A stretch of 64,000 bases of DNA from UBA11986 sp031402435. Lineage in GTDB: Bacteria > Bacteroidota > Ignavibacteria > UBA10030 > UBA6906. Location of the stretch: assembly GCA_031402435.1 (NCBI GenBank), contig JANNSJ010000015.1:1-64000 (forward strand), written 5' to 3'. The notes beneath the pieces were generated by a model, which was not told the origin of the DNA, made no database searches, and worked only from the letters and a program-made list of their open reading frames with translations. This document shows, one piece after another, positions 53,136 through 62,138 of this stretch. Made by a program: the position numbers and the translations under genes. How positions within the stretch are numbered: the first letter of the stretch is position 1; every line of letters begins with the position of its first letter.

Positions 53136-53913
53136 CGGCACACTTCATCCCAACACCACCACCGGGACGCTGAGGGACCTTGGACTAAAGACATCCCGCG
53201 TTGCCAGGATCCTTGAGTCCTCATTAGGCACACCCGTACAAGCGGCAACGCTTCCCCGTCCGCTGGATATGCTCATCGCGACCATCCTCTCACAAAACAC
53301 AAACGATAAGAACAGTCACCGCGCATACACACAACTCAGGAAGAAGTACCGGCGTTGGCAGCATGTTGCGGAAGCTCCGCTTCGGGGTATCTTGTCAGCC
53401 ATTCGTATTGGAGGCATGGCGAACCAGAAGTCCGTTCGCATCAAGGAAACGCTTGCTGAATTGAAAGACCGTTTTGGTAAGTACGATCTTTCTGCATTGG
53501 AGCCAATGAGCAACCAGGAGGTCATCGAAGAGCTGACATCCATCAACGGTGTTGGAGTAAAGACTGCTTCCTGCGTGTTGCTTTTTTCGATGAGGAGGGA
53601 TGTGTTTCCGGTGGATACACATGTTCATAGAATCTGCGGACGGTTGGGGCTTGCTCCCGGCTGTACAACACCGGAGAAGGTGTTTCATTTTATGCAGAAA
53701 CTGATCCCGAAAGGGAAGGGCTACTCCTTCCATACCAACCTCATTCGTTTCGGCAGACGTGTATGTCGTTCGAATAATCCAGCGTGCGACCTTTGTCCGC
53801 TGTATGATGAATGTACATTCCCAGCAAGGAAGCGCCAACGTCATACGAAGAGGGCAGCGTCGAATGCAGATCATGATTTCATGTTGCTTGACAACGTGCA
53901 GGTTATCCGGTGA
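53107..53913 (+). CDS. nth: Endonuclease III-type DNA glycosylase/AP lyase
   Basis: Endonuclease III removes oxidised pyrimidines and nicks the site. The 268-residue protein (GTG start) overlaps the lysC end by 29 bases; a later start is possible because the first 20 residues are atypical. The helix-hairpin-helix has the catalytic Lys152 (INGVGVKTA) and Asp170 (VDTHVHRICGRLG). The [4Fe-4S] cluster ligands C220, C227, C230 and C236 are in the canonical CX6CX2CX5C spacing. The next gene begins with GTG overlapping its stop (GTGA). Confidence 0.93.
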   Translation: MIRLKPSPGNGTLHPNTTTGTLRDLGLKTSRVARILESSLGTPVQAATLPRPLDMLIATILSQNTNDKNSHRAYTQLRKKYRRWQHVAEAPLRGILSAIRIGGMANQKSVRIKETLAELKDRFGKYDLSALEPMSNQEVIEELTSINGVGVKTASCVLLFSMRRDVFPVDTHVHRICGRLGLAPGCTTPEKVFHFMQKLIPKGKGYSFHTNLIRFGRRVCRSNNPACDLCPLYDECTFPARKRQRHTKRAASNADHDFMLLDNVQVIR

Positions 53914-54938
53914 CTGTCGATCGATCCCCGGTACGCAGGATTCTTGTCATCAAGCTCCGCGCTGTGGGCGATGTGTTGCTCTCAACGATTGTCACGAAGA
54001 ACCTGCGACTTGCATTCCCGGATGCACAGATCGACTATCTCACTGAACCACCGAGCATTGATGTATTGGCTGGCAATCCTTTCCTCAATCATGTGCATGT
54101 TCACGATAGAGTGAGTATGACAGGCGTACGCCTGCTGCGTCGTATCCGTAGTCAACGCTACGATCTTGTGATTGATCTCTTTGGCAATCCGAGAACGGCG
54201 CTGATTACGCGGTTGAGCGGAGCGAGATACCGTGTCGGGTATCGATTCAGAAGCCGGACATATGCGTACAACATCATCGCCGAGCCACGTGGCAATCGTG
54301 TCCATAACACTCAATTCAATCTTGATGCACTTGAGGCAATCGGTGTTGCTATTCAAGATCGCAATATCTATTTTCAATTCACGCCCGACGATTCCCGGTA
54401 TGTTGATGCATTTCTCTTCGATGCTCATGTGGATGACAGGCTTTTGATCGGAGTCAACACTGGGGGGGGATGGTATACAAAACGATGGGGACTTGATCGG
54501 TATGCCGAACTAGCGGATCGATTGGTGCAGCAATACGGTACATCAATCGTGCTGACCTGGGGGCCGGGACAATTGCAGGATGTTGAGAAGATTCAGTCCT
54601 TGATGAAGCAGAACGCATTCATCCCGCCGGCAACCACACTGAAGCAACTCGGCGCGTTACTGAAACGCTGTACTTGTGTGATTAGCAATGATTCAGGACC
54701 CATGCACATCGCTGCTGCCGTCGGGACGCCCGTGCTTGGTATCTACGGTCCGACAAGTCCGGTTCTGCAAGGGCCATTCGGCGGTCAGCATGTGACGATA
54801 GCGAAGGAAGGATTGAACTGTCTCGGTTGCAATTATACAAAATGCCCTATCGGCCACCCATGCATGCTCGACTTGTCGGTTGATGCGGTGATGGAAGGTG
54901 TGAGGCAATTGTTTAAGAAGAATATGATCGTTCAATGA
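53910..54938 (+). CDS. Glycosyltransferase family 9 (heptosyltransferase-like), copy 1
   Basis: GT9 enzymes transfer ADP-heptose or similar sugars in lipopolysaccharide core synthesis. The 342-residue protein has the N-terminal ILVIKLRAVGDVLLSTIVTKNLR, the mid-segment GVNTGGGWYTKRW and the C-terminal sugar-nucleotide site ISNDSGPMHIAAAVGTPVLGIYGPTSP. A C-terminal cysteine cluster, C304, C307, C312 and C318 (CX2CX4CX5C), is shared with the next gene. The GTG start overlaps the nth stop. It is coupled to copy 2 by ATGA. Confidence 0.9.
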   Translation: MTVDRSPVRRILVIKLRAVGDVLLSTIVTKNLRLAFPDAQIDYLTEPPSIDVLAGNPFLNHVHVHDRVSMTGVRLLRRIRSQRYDLVIDLFGNPRTALITRLSGARYRVGYRFRSRTYAYNIIAEPRGNRVHNTQFNLDALEAIGVAIQDRNIYFQFTPDDSRYVDAFLFDAHVDDRLLIGVNTGGGWYTKRWGLDRYAELADRLVQQYGTSIVLTWGPGQLQDVEKIQSLMKQNAFIPPATTLKQLGALLKRCTCVISNDSGPMHIAAAVGTPVLGIYGPTSPVLQGPFGGQHVTIAKEGLNCLGCNYTKCPIGHPCMLDLSVDAVMEGVRQLFKKNMIVQ

Positions 54939-56104
54939 AGAAACGAACTGCAAAGAAAGCGTCAAAGTTATCACACCGAATAACGATTCCGGCGTGCAAG
55001 CATTTCAATGGATACAAGCCTTGCTTTCCGGGCGCACATTGCCATGAAGAGTGTGCAGACTTTGATGCGATCGGCAAAAAGATTCTCATCGTGAACCTTG
55101 ACGCAATGGGAAACGTGCTTGTTACAACGAGTCTCTTACCTGCCATCAAGCGCAAGTATCCCACCAGTTCGATCTACTGGATTACACTCAAGAACGCGGC
55201 GCCACTTCTTCGGAATATTCCGCACCTTGACAGGGTGTATGTCTGGGAGCCAGAAAGCTGGCTTGTATTGCAACAGATGAAGTTTGATCTCGTGCTGAAC
55301 GTCGACAAATCCCAGCGTTCATGTGCGTTCACCAATACTCTTCAGGCGAAAGAGAAACTCGGCTTTGGATTGAACACACACGGTCAGATCATCCCCCTCA
55401 ACAAGGAGGCGCACTACAATTTCCGGCTTGGACTGGATGACGAGTTGAAGTTCCGGCTGAACCAGAAGACCGTCCAGCAGATTCAGTGTGAGCAGTTCAA
55501 GTTGAAATACAAGCGGGATGAGTATACGCTGACGCTCTCGAGCGAAGAAATGGAATATTGCAAGGAGCTCAAACGCAAGCATGGATTGGATGGAGAGGAT
55601 CTCGTTGTGGGGTTCAATACGGGTTGCTCTGAGTTATTCCCCAACAAGAAAATGACTGTGGATCAACATATTGTTCTCATCAATAAACTTTCACAAATAC
55701 CGGGTATCAGGCTTGTCCTTGTCGGCGGTCCGGAGGATACACAACGGAATGCAGAGATCATGAGGTCGGTCGGGAAGAATGGACTGAGTACTCCCAGCAC
55801 GGAAGGAGTGCGCCGAGGCCTCTGTTACATCAACATCTGCGATGTTATCATCTCGGGCGATTCGTTCGGTATGCACGCTGCGATCGGCTTGAAAAAGCAC
55901 ATCGTTGTGTGGTTCGGTGTGAGTTGCTGGACGGAGATTGATTTGTATGATCGTGGCATTAAGCTGATTCCCGAGGGACTGGAATGCTCACCCTGCTGGA
56001 AACGAGCGTGTCCGTACAACCTCGAGTGTATTCAGATGATTGATCTTGATGCGATTGTTGACCAGATAAGACAGTACCGTCGCAGATATGTTCCTTCCGA
56101 ATGA
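54935..56104 (+). CDS. Glycosyltransferase family 9 (heptosyltransferase-like), copy 2, Cys-rich N-terminus
   Basis: The 389-residue protein has an N-terminal extension with four cysteines (C21, C30, C36 and C40: CKHFNGYKPCFPGAHCHEEC) before the GT9 domain. The domain starts at KKILIVNLDAMGNVLVTTSLLPAIKRKYP. C-terminal landmarks are GFNTGCSELFPNKKM, ISGDSFGMHAAIGLKKHIVVWFG and a cysteine cluster C351, C354, C359 and C365 in the same CX2CX4CX5C spacing as copy 1. The conserved cysteines may bind a metal, as suggested by their exact spacing. It overlaps the preceding gene by ATGA. Confidence 0.88.
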   Translation: MKKRTAKKASKLSHRITIPACKHFNGYKPCFPGAHCHEECADFDAIGKKILIVNLDAMGNVLVTTSLLPAIKRKYPTSSIYWITLKNAAPLLRNIPHLDRVYVWEPESWLVLQQMKFDLVLNVDKSQRSCAFTNTLQAKEKLGFGLNTHGQIIPLNKEAHYNFRLGLDDELKFRLNQKTVQQIQCEQFKLKYKRDEYTLTLSSEEMEYCKELKRKHGLDGEDLVVGFNTGCSELFPNKKMTVDQHIVLINKLSQIPGIRLVLVGGPEDTQRNAEIMRSVGKNGLSTPSTEGVRRGLCYINICDVIISGDSFGMHAAIGLKKHIVVWFGVSCWTEIDLYDRGIKLIPEGLECSPCWKRACPYNLECIQMIDLDAIVDQIRQYRRRYVPSE

Positions 56105-56166
56105 CGCGATCACCATTCCCTACTTCGGTAGCCTTCCAGATTAGATCCCTGACTACGGAGAAAGCA

Positions 56167-56982
56167 ATGTGGTACAAGGTGAGGCCTGCTATTATTGTCT
56201 TCTTTCTTGTTGTCTCGCATTACGCCAATGCCCAGGATTCCTCTGCCCTTGTCCAGCTCTTTCCCGGGACAAAAATCTTTCCACTTTTCACAGCCGACGG
56301 CCTTTCGCACCAGCTCTCGCTCTCTCGCGTCACCGAGAACAAAGATTGGATTGCTGCAATTGGGGCGTCCATTCCTGCCGTTCAGCTTGACTTGGGCAAC
56401 ACTCAGATGCAGGCTGGCGTGGCAGTCACAATCTTTAACAGATTGATCAAGACGCCAGGTCACATCACTGTCTATACCATTGACTACAAAGTCGATGTCC
56501 CCATTGACATTCATTTCTCTGACCTCTCGTTTCGTGCCGCCATGGGACACATGAGCTGCCACTTTGCTGATGATGGAATTGAACTCCTCGGGCAGAGATC
56601 AATCCAGTACGCGAATGATTATGTGACATTTGCCGCCGCCTATGAGGTCGCAGCGATTCAGGGGTACGTCTATACCGGGTTCAACTACAGCTACGGCACG
56701 CAACCGGTTCAGAACAGGCCATGGCTCATCCAGGTAGGAGTGGAATTTGGCAACATCGACCTCTACAAGGAAGTCTCACTCTACGGCGCAATCGACGTGA
56801 AAACAAAGGAGGAGGTGGGATGGGGAAGCACGCGAAGTTTCCAGATAGGCGTTAAGTTGTTCCCGCATCTGAGGTACAGATTGCGCATGGCATATACGCT
56901 TCGGATGGGATATGAAGATCGGGGACAGTTCTACCTAAATGAGGCAACAAGAAGCACGTATGGAATGTTCATTGATTTCTAA
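56167..56982 (+). CDS. DUF1207-like outer-membrane barrel protein (copy 1, plus strand)
   Basis: From ATG 56167, preceded by GGAG, the 271-residue protein begins with a signal peptide (MWYKVRPAIIVFFLVVSHYANA). An earlier in-frame ATG at 56101 overlaps the glycosyltransferase stop. Features seen are FPLFTADGLSHQLSLS, AMGHMSCHFADDGIE and a beta-rich body ending with aromatic MFIDF, as in outer-membrane barrels. It resembles DUF1207, though the family is usually longer. The function is unknown. It is followed 49 bases later by the DUF2279-like gene, and an inverted paralogue lies at 58860-59693. Confidence 0.7.
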   Translation: MWYKVRPAIIVFFLVVSHYANAQDSSALVQLFPGTKIFPLFTADGLSHQLSLSRVTENKDWIAAIGASIPAVQLDLGNTQMQAGVAVTIFNRLIKTPGHITVYTIDYKVDVPIDIHFSDLSFRAAMGHMSCHFADDGIELLGQRSIQYANDYVTFAAAYEVAAIQGYVYTGFNYSYGTQPVQNRPWLIQVGVEFGNIDLYKEVSLYGAIDVKTKEEVGWGSTRSFQIGVKLFPHLRYRLRMAYTLRMGYEDRGQFYLNEATRSTYGMFIDF

Positions 56983-57031
56983 TCTTATGGCAGCGTTGAT
57001 TGGATTGCTGTCAGGTTCCTTAAGATCGTTT

Positions 57032-57949
57032 ATGAAACTCAATCGAGCCGGGCTTGCCCTTCTCCTTCTCATCATGGGCCGTTGTAACGCTCAAGATTCA
57101 ACTTCCGTTCTGAAGTCGATCCCATCTGATTCAATGTCGAGTGTAGCGGAACCGGTACGTGTGAATGATGGGTTCTTGACAAAACCGGAATTCACAGGAA
57201 AGAAGATCGTCGCGACAGGCATTTTAGGCGCGTGGATGGTGACTTCGCTTGTGTGGTCGTATGATGCGTGGTGGAAGGGAACGTCGGCCCCTTTCCATCT
57301 CAAATCAGAAAACTGGCTGAACAGTTCTACTCTGGGTATTGACAAGATTGGACATTTCTATACTTCTTATTTCTACTACAATTTGTTCCGCAACATCATG
57401 TTGTGGGGTGGATATGACCGTACAACGGCGGAGTGGTGGGCGGTTGGAGGTGCGGCATTCTTTGCACTATCCGTGGAGATTGGAGATGGCTTTGCGACAA
57501 CATACGGCTTTGACTACCAGGATGTGACTTTCAATTTGCTCGGTGTGGGATATGGCTGGCTTCAGCATCGGGTTCCGATGTTGAATAACTTCAACTTCAA
57601 ATGGAGCTTTGTCCCTGGTACAGGCTACAGGTTTCCAGTCCGTTTCACGGATGACTACGACGCGCATACGTACTGGCTGACCTGTGACATCAATAAACTA
57701 CTACCGGCGAGTATTGAGCCTTACTGGCCGGACTTCATACAGATCGCTGTTGGGTACGGCGTAGATAACCTCGTGACAAAGAGGGAATTCATAGTCGGTC
57801 TCGACCTTAACCTTCTGGAACTTTTCAGTCCCAAGCAGGCGGACCTCTTGTTGGTGATACGGACGGTGGATATGTTGCATCTTCCGGCTCCGGCAATCAA
57901 GTTCACGGAACAAAAAGTCCCGAGGTACTATCTGTTTCACCGAAACTGA
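57032..57949 (+). CDS. DUF2279-like envelope protein (copy 1, plus strand)
   Basis: The start at 57032 gives 305 residues with a signal peptide (MKLNRAGLALLLLIMGRCNAQ); an ATG at 56987 would precede it. The core, IDKIGHFYTSYFYYNLFRNIMLWGG, then WAVGGAAFFALSVEIGDGFATTYGFDYQDVTFNLLGVGYG, is the DUF2279 (YfiM-like) motif set: DKxGH, ExxDGF and GFDxxDxxxNxxG. The convergent partner at 57984-58847 is a paralogue. The C-terminal part includes LHLPAPAIKF, also shared. Function unknown. Confidence 0.72.
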   Translation: MKLNRAGLALLLLIMGRCNAQDSTSVLKSIPSDSMSSVAEPVRVNDGFLTKPEFTGKKIVATGILGAWMVTSLVWSYDAWWKGTSAPFHLKSENWLNSSTLGIDKIGHFYTSYFYYNLFRNIMLWGGYDRTTAEWWAVGGAAFFALSVEIGDGFATTYGFDYQDVTFNLLGVGYGWLQHRVPMLNNFNFKWSFVPGTGYRFPVRFTDDYDAHTYWLTCDINKLLPASIEPYWPDFIQIAVGYGVDNLVTKREFIVGLDLNLLELFSPKQADLLLVIRTVDMLHLPAPAIKFTEQKVPRYYLFHRN

Positions 57950-57983
57950 AAGTGATGTGCCGCCGTAGTCACGACGGTCTGGC

Positions 57984-58847
57984 CTAGTGCAAGAGCAGGA
58001 GTCGGAACTCAGGGCTGCGACCCGGAGAGAATTTCACGCCCGGGGCGGGCAGGTGGAACAGGTTCAGAAGTTTTTTGACAAGATTGATGTCTGTTCCTTC
58101 GATCGGAATCATTTCAAGGTTGTAGTCAAATCCAACAACATACTCCCTCCTCGTAACATTGTCAGCCCCGCTATACCCGAAAGCAAGCTGAAGCCAGTCC
58201 GGCCACAAGGGTTCCACACTCTCCGGCAAGAGGTTGTTCACTTTTACCGAAAGCCAATAGATGTGGTAATCATAGAGATCGTTGATCTTGAATGAATGGC
58301 GGTTAAGAGGATAGTAGAGGCTCCATTTGATTTCAAAGTTGCTGAAGACAGGAACTTTTTGTTGGAATATGCTGAATCCAACGCCTGCCCAGTTCGAAAG
58401 CATATCCTGATAATCAAAGCCGTATTCACTGAATCCATCTCCAACTTCCACAATGAACGCGTGAAATGTGGATACACCTGTTGCCCACCAGAATGCTGCA
58501 TGCTTATCGTGACCGCCCCATGTCAAGAGATCATTGGTCACGTGGAATATGTAATAGCCGGTGTACATGTGCCCGGCCTTGTCAATTGTAAGATGGGCAT
58601 CAAGAAAGCTGTTGGGATCGTTCCAGAATCGGAACGAGCGATAATCGTTCTTCCACCAGACACCCCAGCCGTACGCAAACATGCCACCTACAAGTCCGAC
58701 CGTTGCCATCGTTGATATGTTGTAGCGGGACCAGAATGTGTGCTGGCTGACGGTTGAATCAGATATCGTTGGCTGTTGGGCCTCGGCCTTGCACGTGAGC
58801 AAAATTACGAGGAGTATGGTGAGCGTATGGCTACGAAGGGATCTCAT
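57984..58847 (-). CDS. DUF2279-like envelope protein (copy 2, minus strand)
   Basis: The 287-residue paralogue of the gene at 57032 is convergent with it across 34 bases. It has a signal peptide (HTLTILLVILLTCKAEAQ). The same motifs are present: IDKAGHMYTGYYIFHVTNDLLTWGG, then ATGVSTFHAFIVEVGDGFSEYGFDYQDMLSNWAGVGFS, and LFHLPAPGVKFS. It follows the DUF1207-like copy by 12 bases on the same strand, the same gene order as the plus-strand copy. Confidence 0.75.
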   Translation of the reverse strand: MRSLRSHTLTILLVILLTCKAEAQQPTISDSTVSQHTFWSRYNISTMATVGLVGGMFAYGWGVWWKNDYRSFRFWNDPNSFLDAHLTIDKAGHMYTGYYIFHVTNDLLTWGGHDKHAAFWWATGVSTFHAFIVEVGDGFSEYGFDYQDMLSNWAGVGFSIFQQKVPVFSNFEIKWSLYYPLNRHSFKINDLYDYHIYWLSVKVNNLLPESVEPLWPDWLQLAFGYSGADNVTRREYVVGFDYNLEMIPIEGTDINLVKKLLNLFHLPAPGVKFSPGRSPEFRLLLLH

Positions 58848-58859
58848 TGCAGGGCCTCT

Positions 58860-59693
58860 TCAAAAATCAAGGTACATTCCCAGCAAACTCAGGTCAACCC
58901 GCTCTGTATAGAATTGTCCCTGGTCAGCGATACCGGTGCGGAATGTGTAGGCAATCCGGACTGCATTCAATTCGTGTTCCAGAAACTTCACTCCAATCTG
59001 ATAACTTTGCGTTGTTGCCCATGCCACTTCCGAGCGAGCCTTGATATCGAACGTGCCATACAACCGAACGCCGTTGTATATCTCCCAATTCCCACCCTCG
59101 GCACCCCATTGCAATATCCAGTTTTCCCCTTTTTCCGGGATGGTATAGTAGTCAAGTCGCGCACCGCCGTAGAAGAAACCTCCTATTGCATCCACTTTGT
59201 ATGCACCGAAGAGAGGAATATAGTCCTTCGCATAATTCACTGAAGACAGTTTGAGCATCTCAATCCCATCGTCTGCAAAATGTCCGCTGTGATGTCCCCA
59301 TCCGGTGCGGAACAACAGATTGTTCGAAACCTGACATTCGATGGGCAGATCGACAAAAAAATCCGCCGTTACCACTTGAAGCACGGAGGGAGTCTTGACA
59401 AACGTTCCTTTCACGCTTGCCCCGATACCAAATTGCAGTGTAACATCCTCGTTCTGAAGTTGCAGAATGCGCTCAAGCCCGCCAATGCTTCCCAGCAACA
59501 GTCGCGTGTGAAGATCCTTGTTAAATGACATTTGTTGCGCTGTCCCATCGGCGAGAAACCTTGGGAAGAGGACGCGGTGTGGGAAGAATTCGGTCCTCAA
59601 TCCTTCTGCGGCAACATGGCAGACACTTAGAACGATAATGGTGGGAAAGAAAAGAGCGAAACGAAAGAGGGGATACACGGACGGGAACTTCAT
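58860..59693 (-). CDS. DUF1207-like outer-membrane barrel protein (copy 2, minus strand)
   Basis: The 277-residue paralogue of the gene at 56167 has a signal peptide (to about residue 29). FPRFLADGTAQQMSF, GWGHHSGHFADDGIEML and ATTQSYQIGVKFLEH mirror copy 1 (AMGHMSCHFADDGIE, STRSFQIGVKLFPH). It ends in LGMYLDF. It lies 12 bases upstream of the DUF2279-like copy 2. The two copies differ in about half their residues by eye, so duplication is not recent. The promoter would lie between 59694 and the thioredoxin-fold gene. Confidence 0.72.
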   Translation of the reverse strand: MKFPSVYPLFRFALFFPTIIVLSVCHVAAEGLRTEFFPHRVLFPRFLADGTAQQMSFNKDLHTRLLLGSIGGLERILQLQNEDVTLQFGIGASVKGTFVKTPSVLQVVTADFFVDLPIECQVSNNLLFRTGWGHHSGHFADDGIEMLKLSSVNYAKDYIPLFGAYKVDAIGGFFYGGARLDYYTIPEKGENWILQWGAEGGNWEIYNGVRLYGTFDIKARSEVAWATTQSYQIGVKFLEHELNAVRIAYTFRTGIADQGQFYTERVDLSLLGMYLDF

Positions 59694-59735
59694 AAAATAA
59701 TCAATATGGACTTGCGTGCGAACCCAGTTGGTGGG

Positions 59736-60227
59736 CTATGGTTTCGCCCCAGTATAGTCCTCGAATTTCTTTGTCTTGTAGTGATCTTCTGCTATGTAGG
59801 AGAGCACGACTTTGAACTTACCGGCATCTGCGTAGCCGGGATAAACAGTGATCGCTTCGCCGTCTTGTCCAAGGAAGATTATGCTTGGATATCCGCTGAC
59901 CCCGAATGCAGCTGCCAATTCCCGTTCAGTATATGATTTGCCCTGATACTGCAACGTTGTCGCCGACTCTGCATTGATCTTGATAGCGACATATTTGTTG
60001 TTGAGATAGTCCACGACGGTTTCTTCCGAGTATGTGTCCTTATCCATCTTTTTGCACCATCCGCACCAATCGGTATACACATCAATCATCACCTTCTTGC
60101 CACTCTTCCTTGCCTCGGACACTCCTTCGTTGAAGCCCATCCATTTGAGTCGGCTCTGTTCACCTGCGGAGGTCTCCGATGAAAGGAGAGCAACCATCAA
60201 AAGAAGCGATATCAGGAATGTTCTCAT
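59736..60227 (-). CDS. Periplasmic thioredoxin-fold protein (DsbD-gamma/thioredoxin_7 type)
   Basis: The 163-residue protein has a signal peptide (residues 1-21) and a thioredoxin fold with active site WCGWC (Cys55 and Cys58, preceded by VMIDVYTDWCGWCKKM) and a cis-Pro in VSGYPSIIF. It should reduce or oxidise disulfides in the periplasm. It ends the minus-strand run of PorV-like genes, 9 bases after the stop of the gene at 60237. A link to disulfide handling of the co-encoded envelope proteins is inferred. Confidence 0.88.
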   Translation of the reverse strand: MRTFLISLLLMVALLSSETSAGEQSRLKWMGFNEGVSEARKSGKKVMIDVYTDWCGWCKKMDKDTYSEETVVDYLNNKYVAIKINAESATTLQYQGKSYTERELAAAFGVSGYPSIIFLGQDGEAITVYPGYADAGKFKVVLSYIAEDHYKTKKFEDYTGAKP

Positions 60228-60236
60228 TGGATTGAT

Positions 60237-61163
60237 CTAGAAGTTCAGTGCCAGTGAAATCGCATGAGTGTTGCCGAGGTTGAAGGAGAGATGAGAGTAT
60301 GCGTAATCGAGGATGAATATTCCATACGTGACGCCGAGACCGCCCGCAAGCCCGCGTCCTTCAGAGCCAAACTGATACCCGATCCGTGCAGCGACAGTCC
60401 TGTTGAACATCAATTCTCCGCCTGCGTTCAGGTACGACTTGCTTTCAGGGAAGATGTACAAGAGATCGGACGCTGTGGACAACGTTGAATTGATGCTCTC
60501 AATCTCAAAGGAATATGCAGGGCCGATTCGTAATAGTGACGGGAGTTTTACCTTTTCGCTTCGCAATCCTTTCATGCTGCCCAGGTTTGCAAGGACGGCG
60601 CCCACCGAGAGGTTTTCGATTGAAGTTTTGTATTGTGCTCCAAGATCCATTCCGAACCCTGAGCTCTCATCGATGAGTATTTTCTGATAGAGAAATTTGC
60701 CTGTGATACCAACCTGAAGCTCATCGGAGAATGAGTGAGCATAGCTCGCTCCAAGCGAAAAATTACGTGCCGTGAATATTCCCTCGGCAGTGCCTGGCCT
60801 CGTTCTGATCTCGATATCTGATACGGTCGTTGAGTTCAGAGAGAAACCCACGGCATTCTCTTTGTCGAGGATGATACTTGCACCAAGGAACTCTACACGT
60901 GTATCCTGGATCCACTCCTTGTGCATGAACATGAGTTGGGCGGTGCTTGCCCCCGAAGTTGTCAACATTCCAGCCGGGTTGTAATATGTCGCCGCAGCGC
61001 CTGATACGGTTGCGCTCATCGCATCACCCATTGCCAGCCCGCGACCGGAGACCCCGAGTTTCAGAAAGGCAAGTCCGGACTTTCCCGCTTGGGCATAACC
61101 GGTATATGACATTGTGAATACAAGGAGCAGTATTGCAGTTGAAGTCTTCAGCACGTGATTCAT
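60237..61163 (-). CDS. PorV/PorQ-family outer-membrane protein (tandem copy 1)
   Basis: The ATG at 61163, with AGGA seven bases upstream, gives 308 residues with a signal peptide. An in-frame TTG at 61181 is less likely. The mature N-terminus GLAFLKLGVSGRGLAMGDAMSATVSGAAATYYNPAGML is the family signature. The barrel continues to the C-terminal ISLALNF. It is the second PorV-like gene of the operon; the tandem neighbour is at 61178-62137. Confidence 0.85.
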   Translation of the reverse strand: MNHVLKTSTAILLLVFTMSYTGYAQAGKSGLAFLKLGVSGRGLAMGDAMSATVSGAAATYYNPAGMLTTSGASTAQLMFMHKEWIQDTRVEFLGASIILDKENAVGFSLNSTTVSDIEIRTRPGTAEGIFTARNFSLGASYAHSFSDELQVGITGKFLYQKILIDESSGFGMDLGAQYKTSIENLSVGAVLANLGSMKGLRSEKVKLPSLLRIGPAYSFEIESINSTLSTASDLLYIFPESKSYLNAGGELMFNRTVAARIGYQFGSEGRGLAGGLGVTYGIFILDYAYSHLSFNLGNTHAISLALNF

Positions 61164-61177
61164 CTCTCGATCCTTAT

Positions 61178-62137
61178 TCAAAAAATAACAGACAATGAAA
61201 TGATGTGCATGGGCGATGGAGAAAACGGCTCCACAACAACGGCATAGTTGATTGCAGGGGTCCAGGTGTCGAGGCTTGTCCTGGCCGTGAAACCGAACGT
61301 TGGCTTGATGCCATTCCCTTGTTCCTTGAGGTCGATGCGGTCGATGCCCGCTCGAACTGATAGCTGCGGGATGAGGGGCACCTCGACGCCAAACCGTGCC
61401 GTCAGTGTTTTCTTGTTGGACATCTCGAAATCAACGGCGACAAGCCCGAGGCTGTCGGGTAATTTGTAGGCTGCTCCGATGGTGTACAGTTGCGGAAACT
61501 CCCATGTCTTTGAGCTTCCTTGTTGACCGTATAGTTCTGAGGTGTCCCATCGATATTTTGAATTCAGATCTCTTGCCGTTGCCCCAATCGTGAGGGCATC
61601 GCCAACAGGCACAAGCATGCCGATATCGATTCCGACAGTTGTTGTGGAAACATCCGTGTACAAATGATAGTATAGCAGTTTGATGGTGAGTCCGAGAGTG
61701 AACCCGCTCTTAAACCTGTTTGAGAAACTGAGGAAGACCTCATTCTCGGAAGTCTTGAGAAGACCTGTGGGTTCTCCGTCTGCATCCCGGCCATCGATAT
61801 CACTTACGCCTGCATTGATGATACCTGCCGAGATTCCTGCGCTGGGAGGAAGTGATTGTGAGTAGCTCAGGAAATTCAATCGACGATCGAGAGAAAGAAT
61901 CCCGAACGACGCTGATGCATGGCGATACTCCGCCCAGGAGAGAAGGGCGGGATTGTAATAGCCTACGACGTCGCCGGTTGTCACGGCGGTGACGGCATTT
62001 CCCATTCCCATGCCACGCGCACCAAATCCCATTCTACTGAACGCGCCCGCAGTTCCGCCGAGTTGAGCCAGCGATTCTCCTTCATGCGAGAGCATGAGAA
62101 GAGTAAAGAGAACGGCCTTGTTCAGAAAGTTCCGCAT
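61178..62137 (-). CDS. PorV/PorQ-family outer-membrane protein (tandem copy 2)
   Basis: From ATG 62137 the protein is 319 residues with a signal peptide. The family signature is TAGAFSRMGFGARGMGMGNAVTAVTTGDVVGYYNPALLS. It ends in ISLSVIF. The start is one base after the preceding stop (62139-62141). The two tandem copies are clearly related but diverged, so a specialised partner for each is possible. It follows the BNR-propeller gene directly. Confidence 0.85.
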   Translation of the reverse strand: MRNFLNKAVLFTLLMLSHEGESLAQLGGTAGAFSRMGFGARGMGMGNAVTAVTTGDVVGYYNPALLSWAEYRHASASFGILSLDRRLNFLSYSQSLPPSAGISAGIINAGVSDIDGRDADGEPTGLLKTSENEVFLSFSNRFKSGFTLGLTIKLLYYHLYTDVSTTTVGIDIGMLVPVGDALTIGATARDLNSKYRWDTSELYGQQGSSKTWEFPQLYTIGAAYKLPDSLGLVAVDFEMSNKKTLTARFGVEVPLIPQLSVRAGIDRIDLKEQGNGIKPTFGFTARTSLDTWTPAINYAVVVEPFSPSPMHIISLSVIF

Positions 62138-62138
62138 T

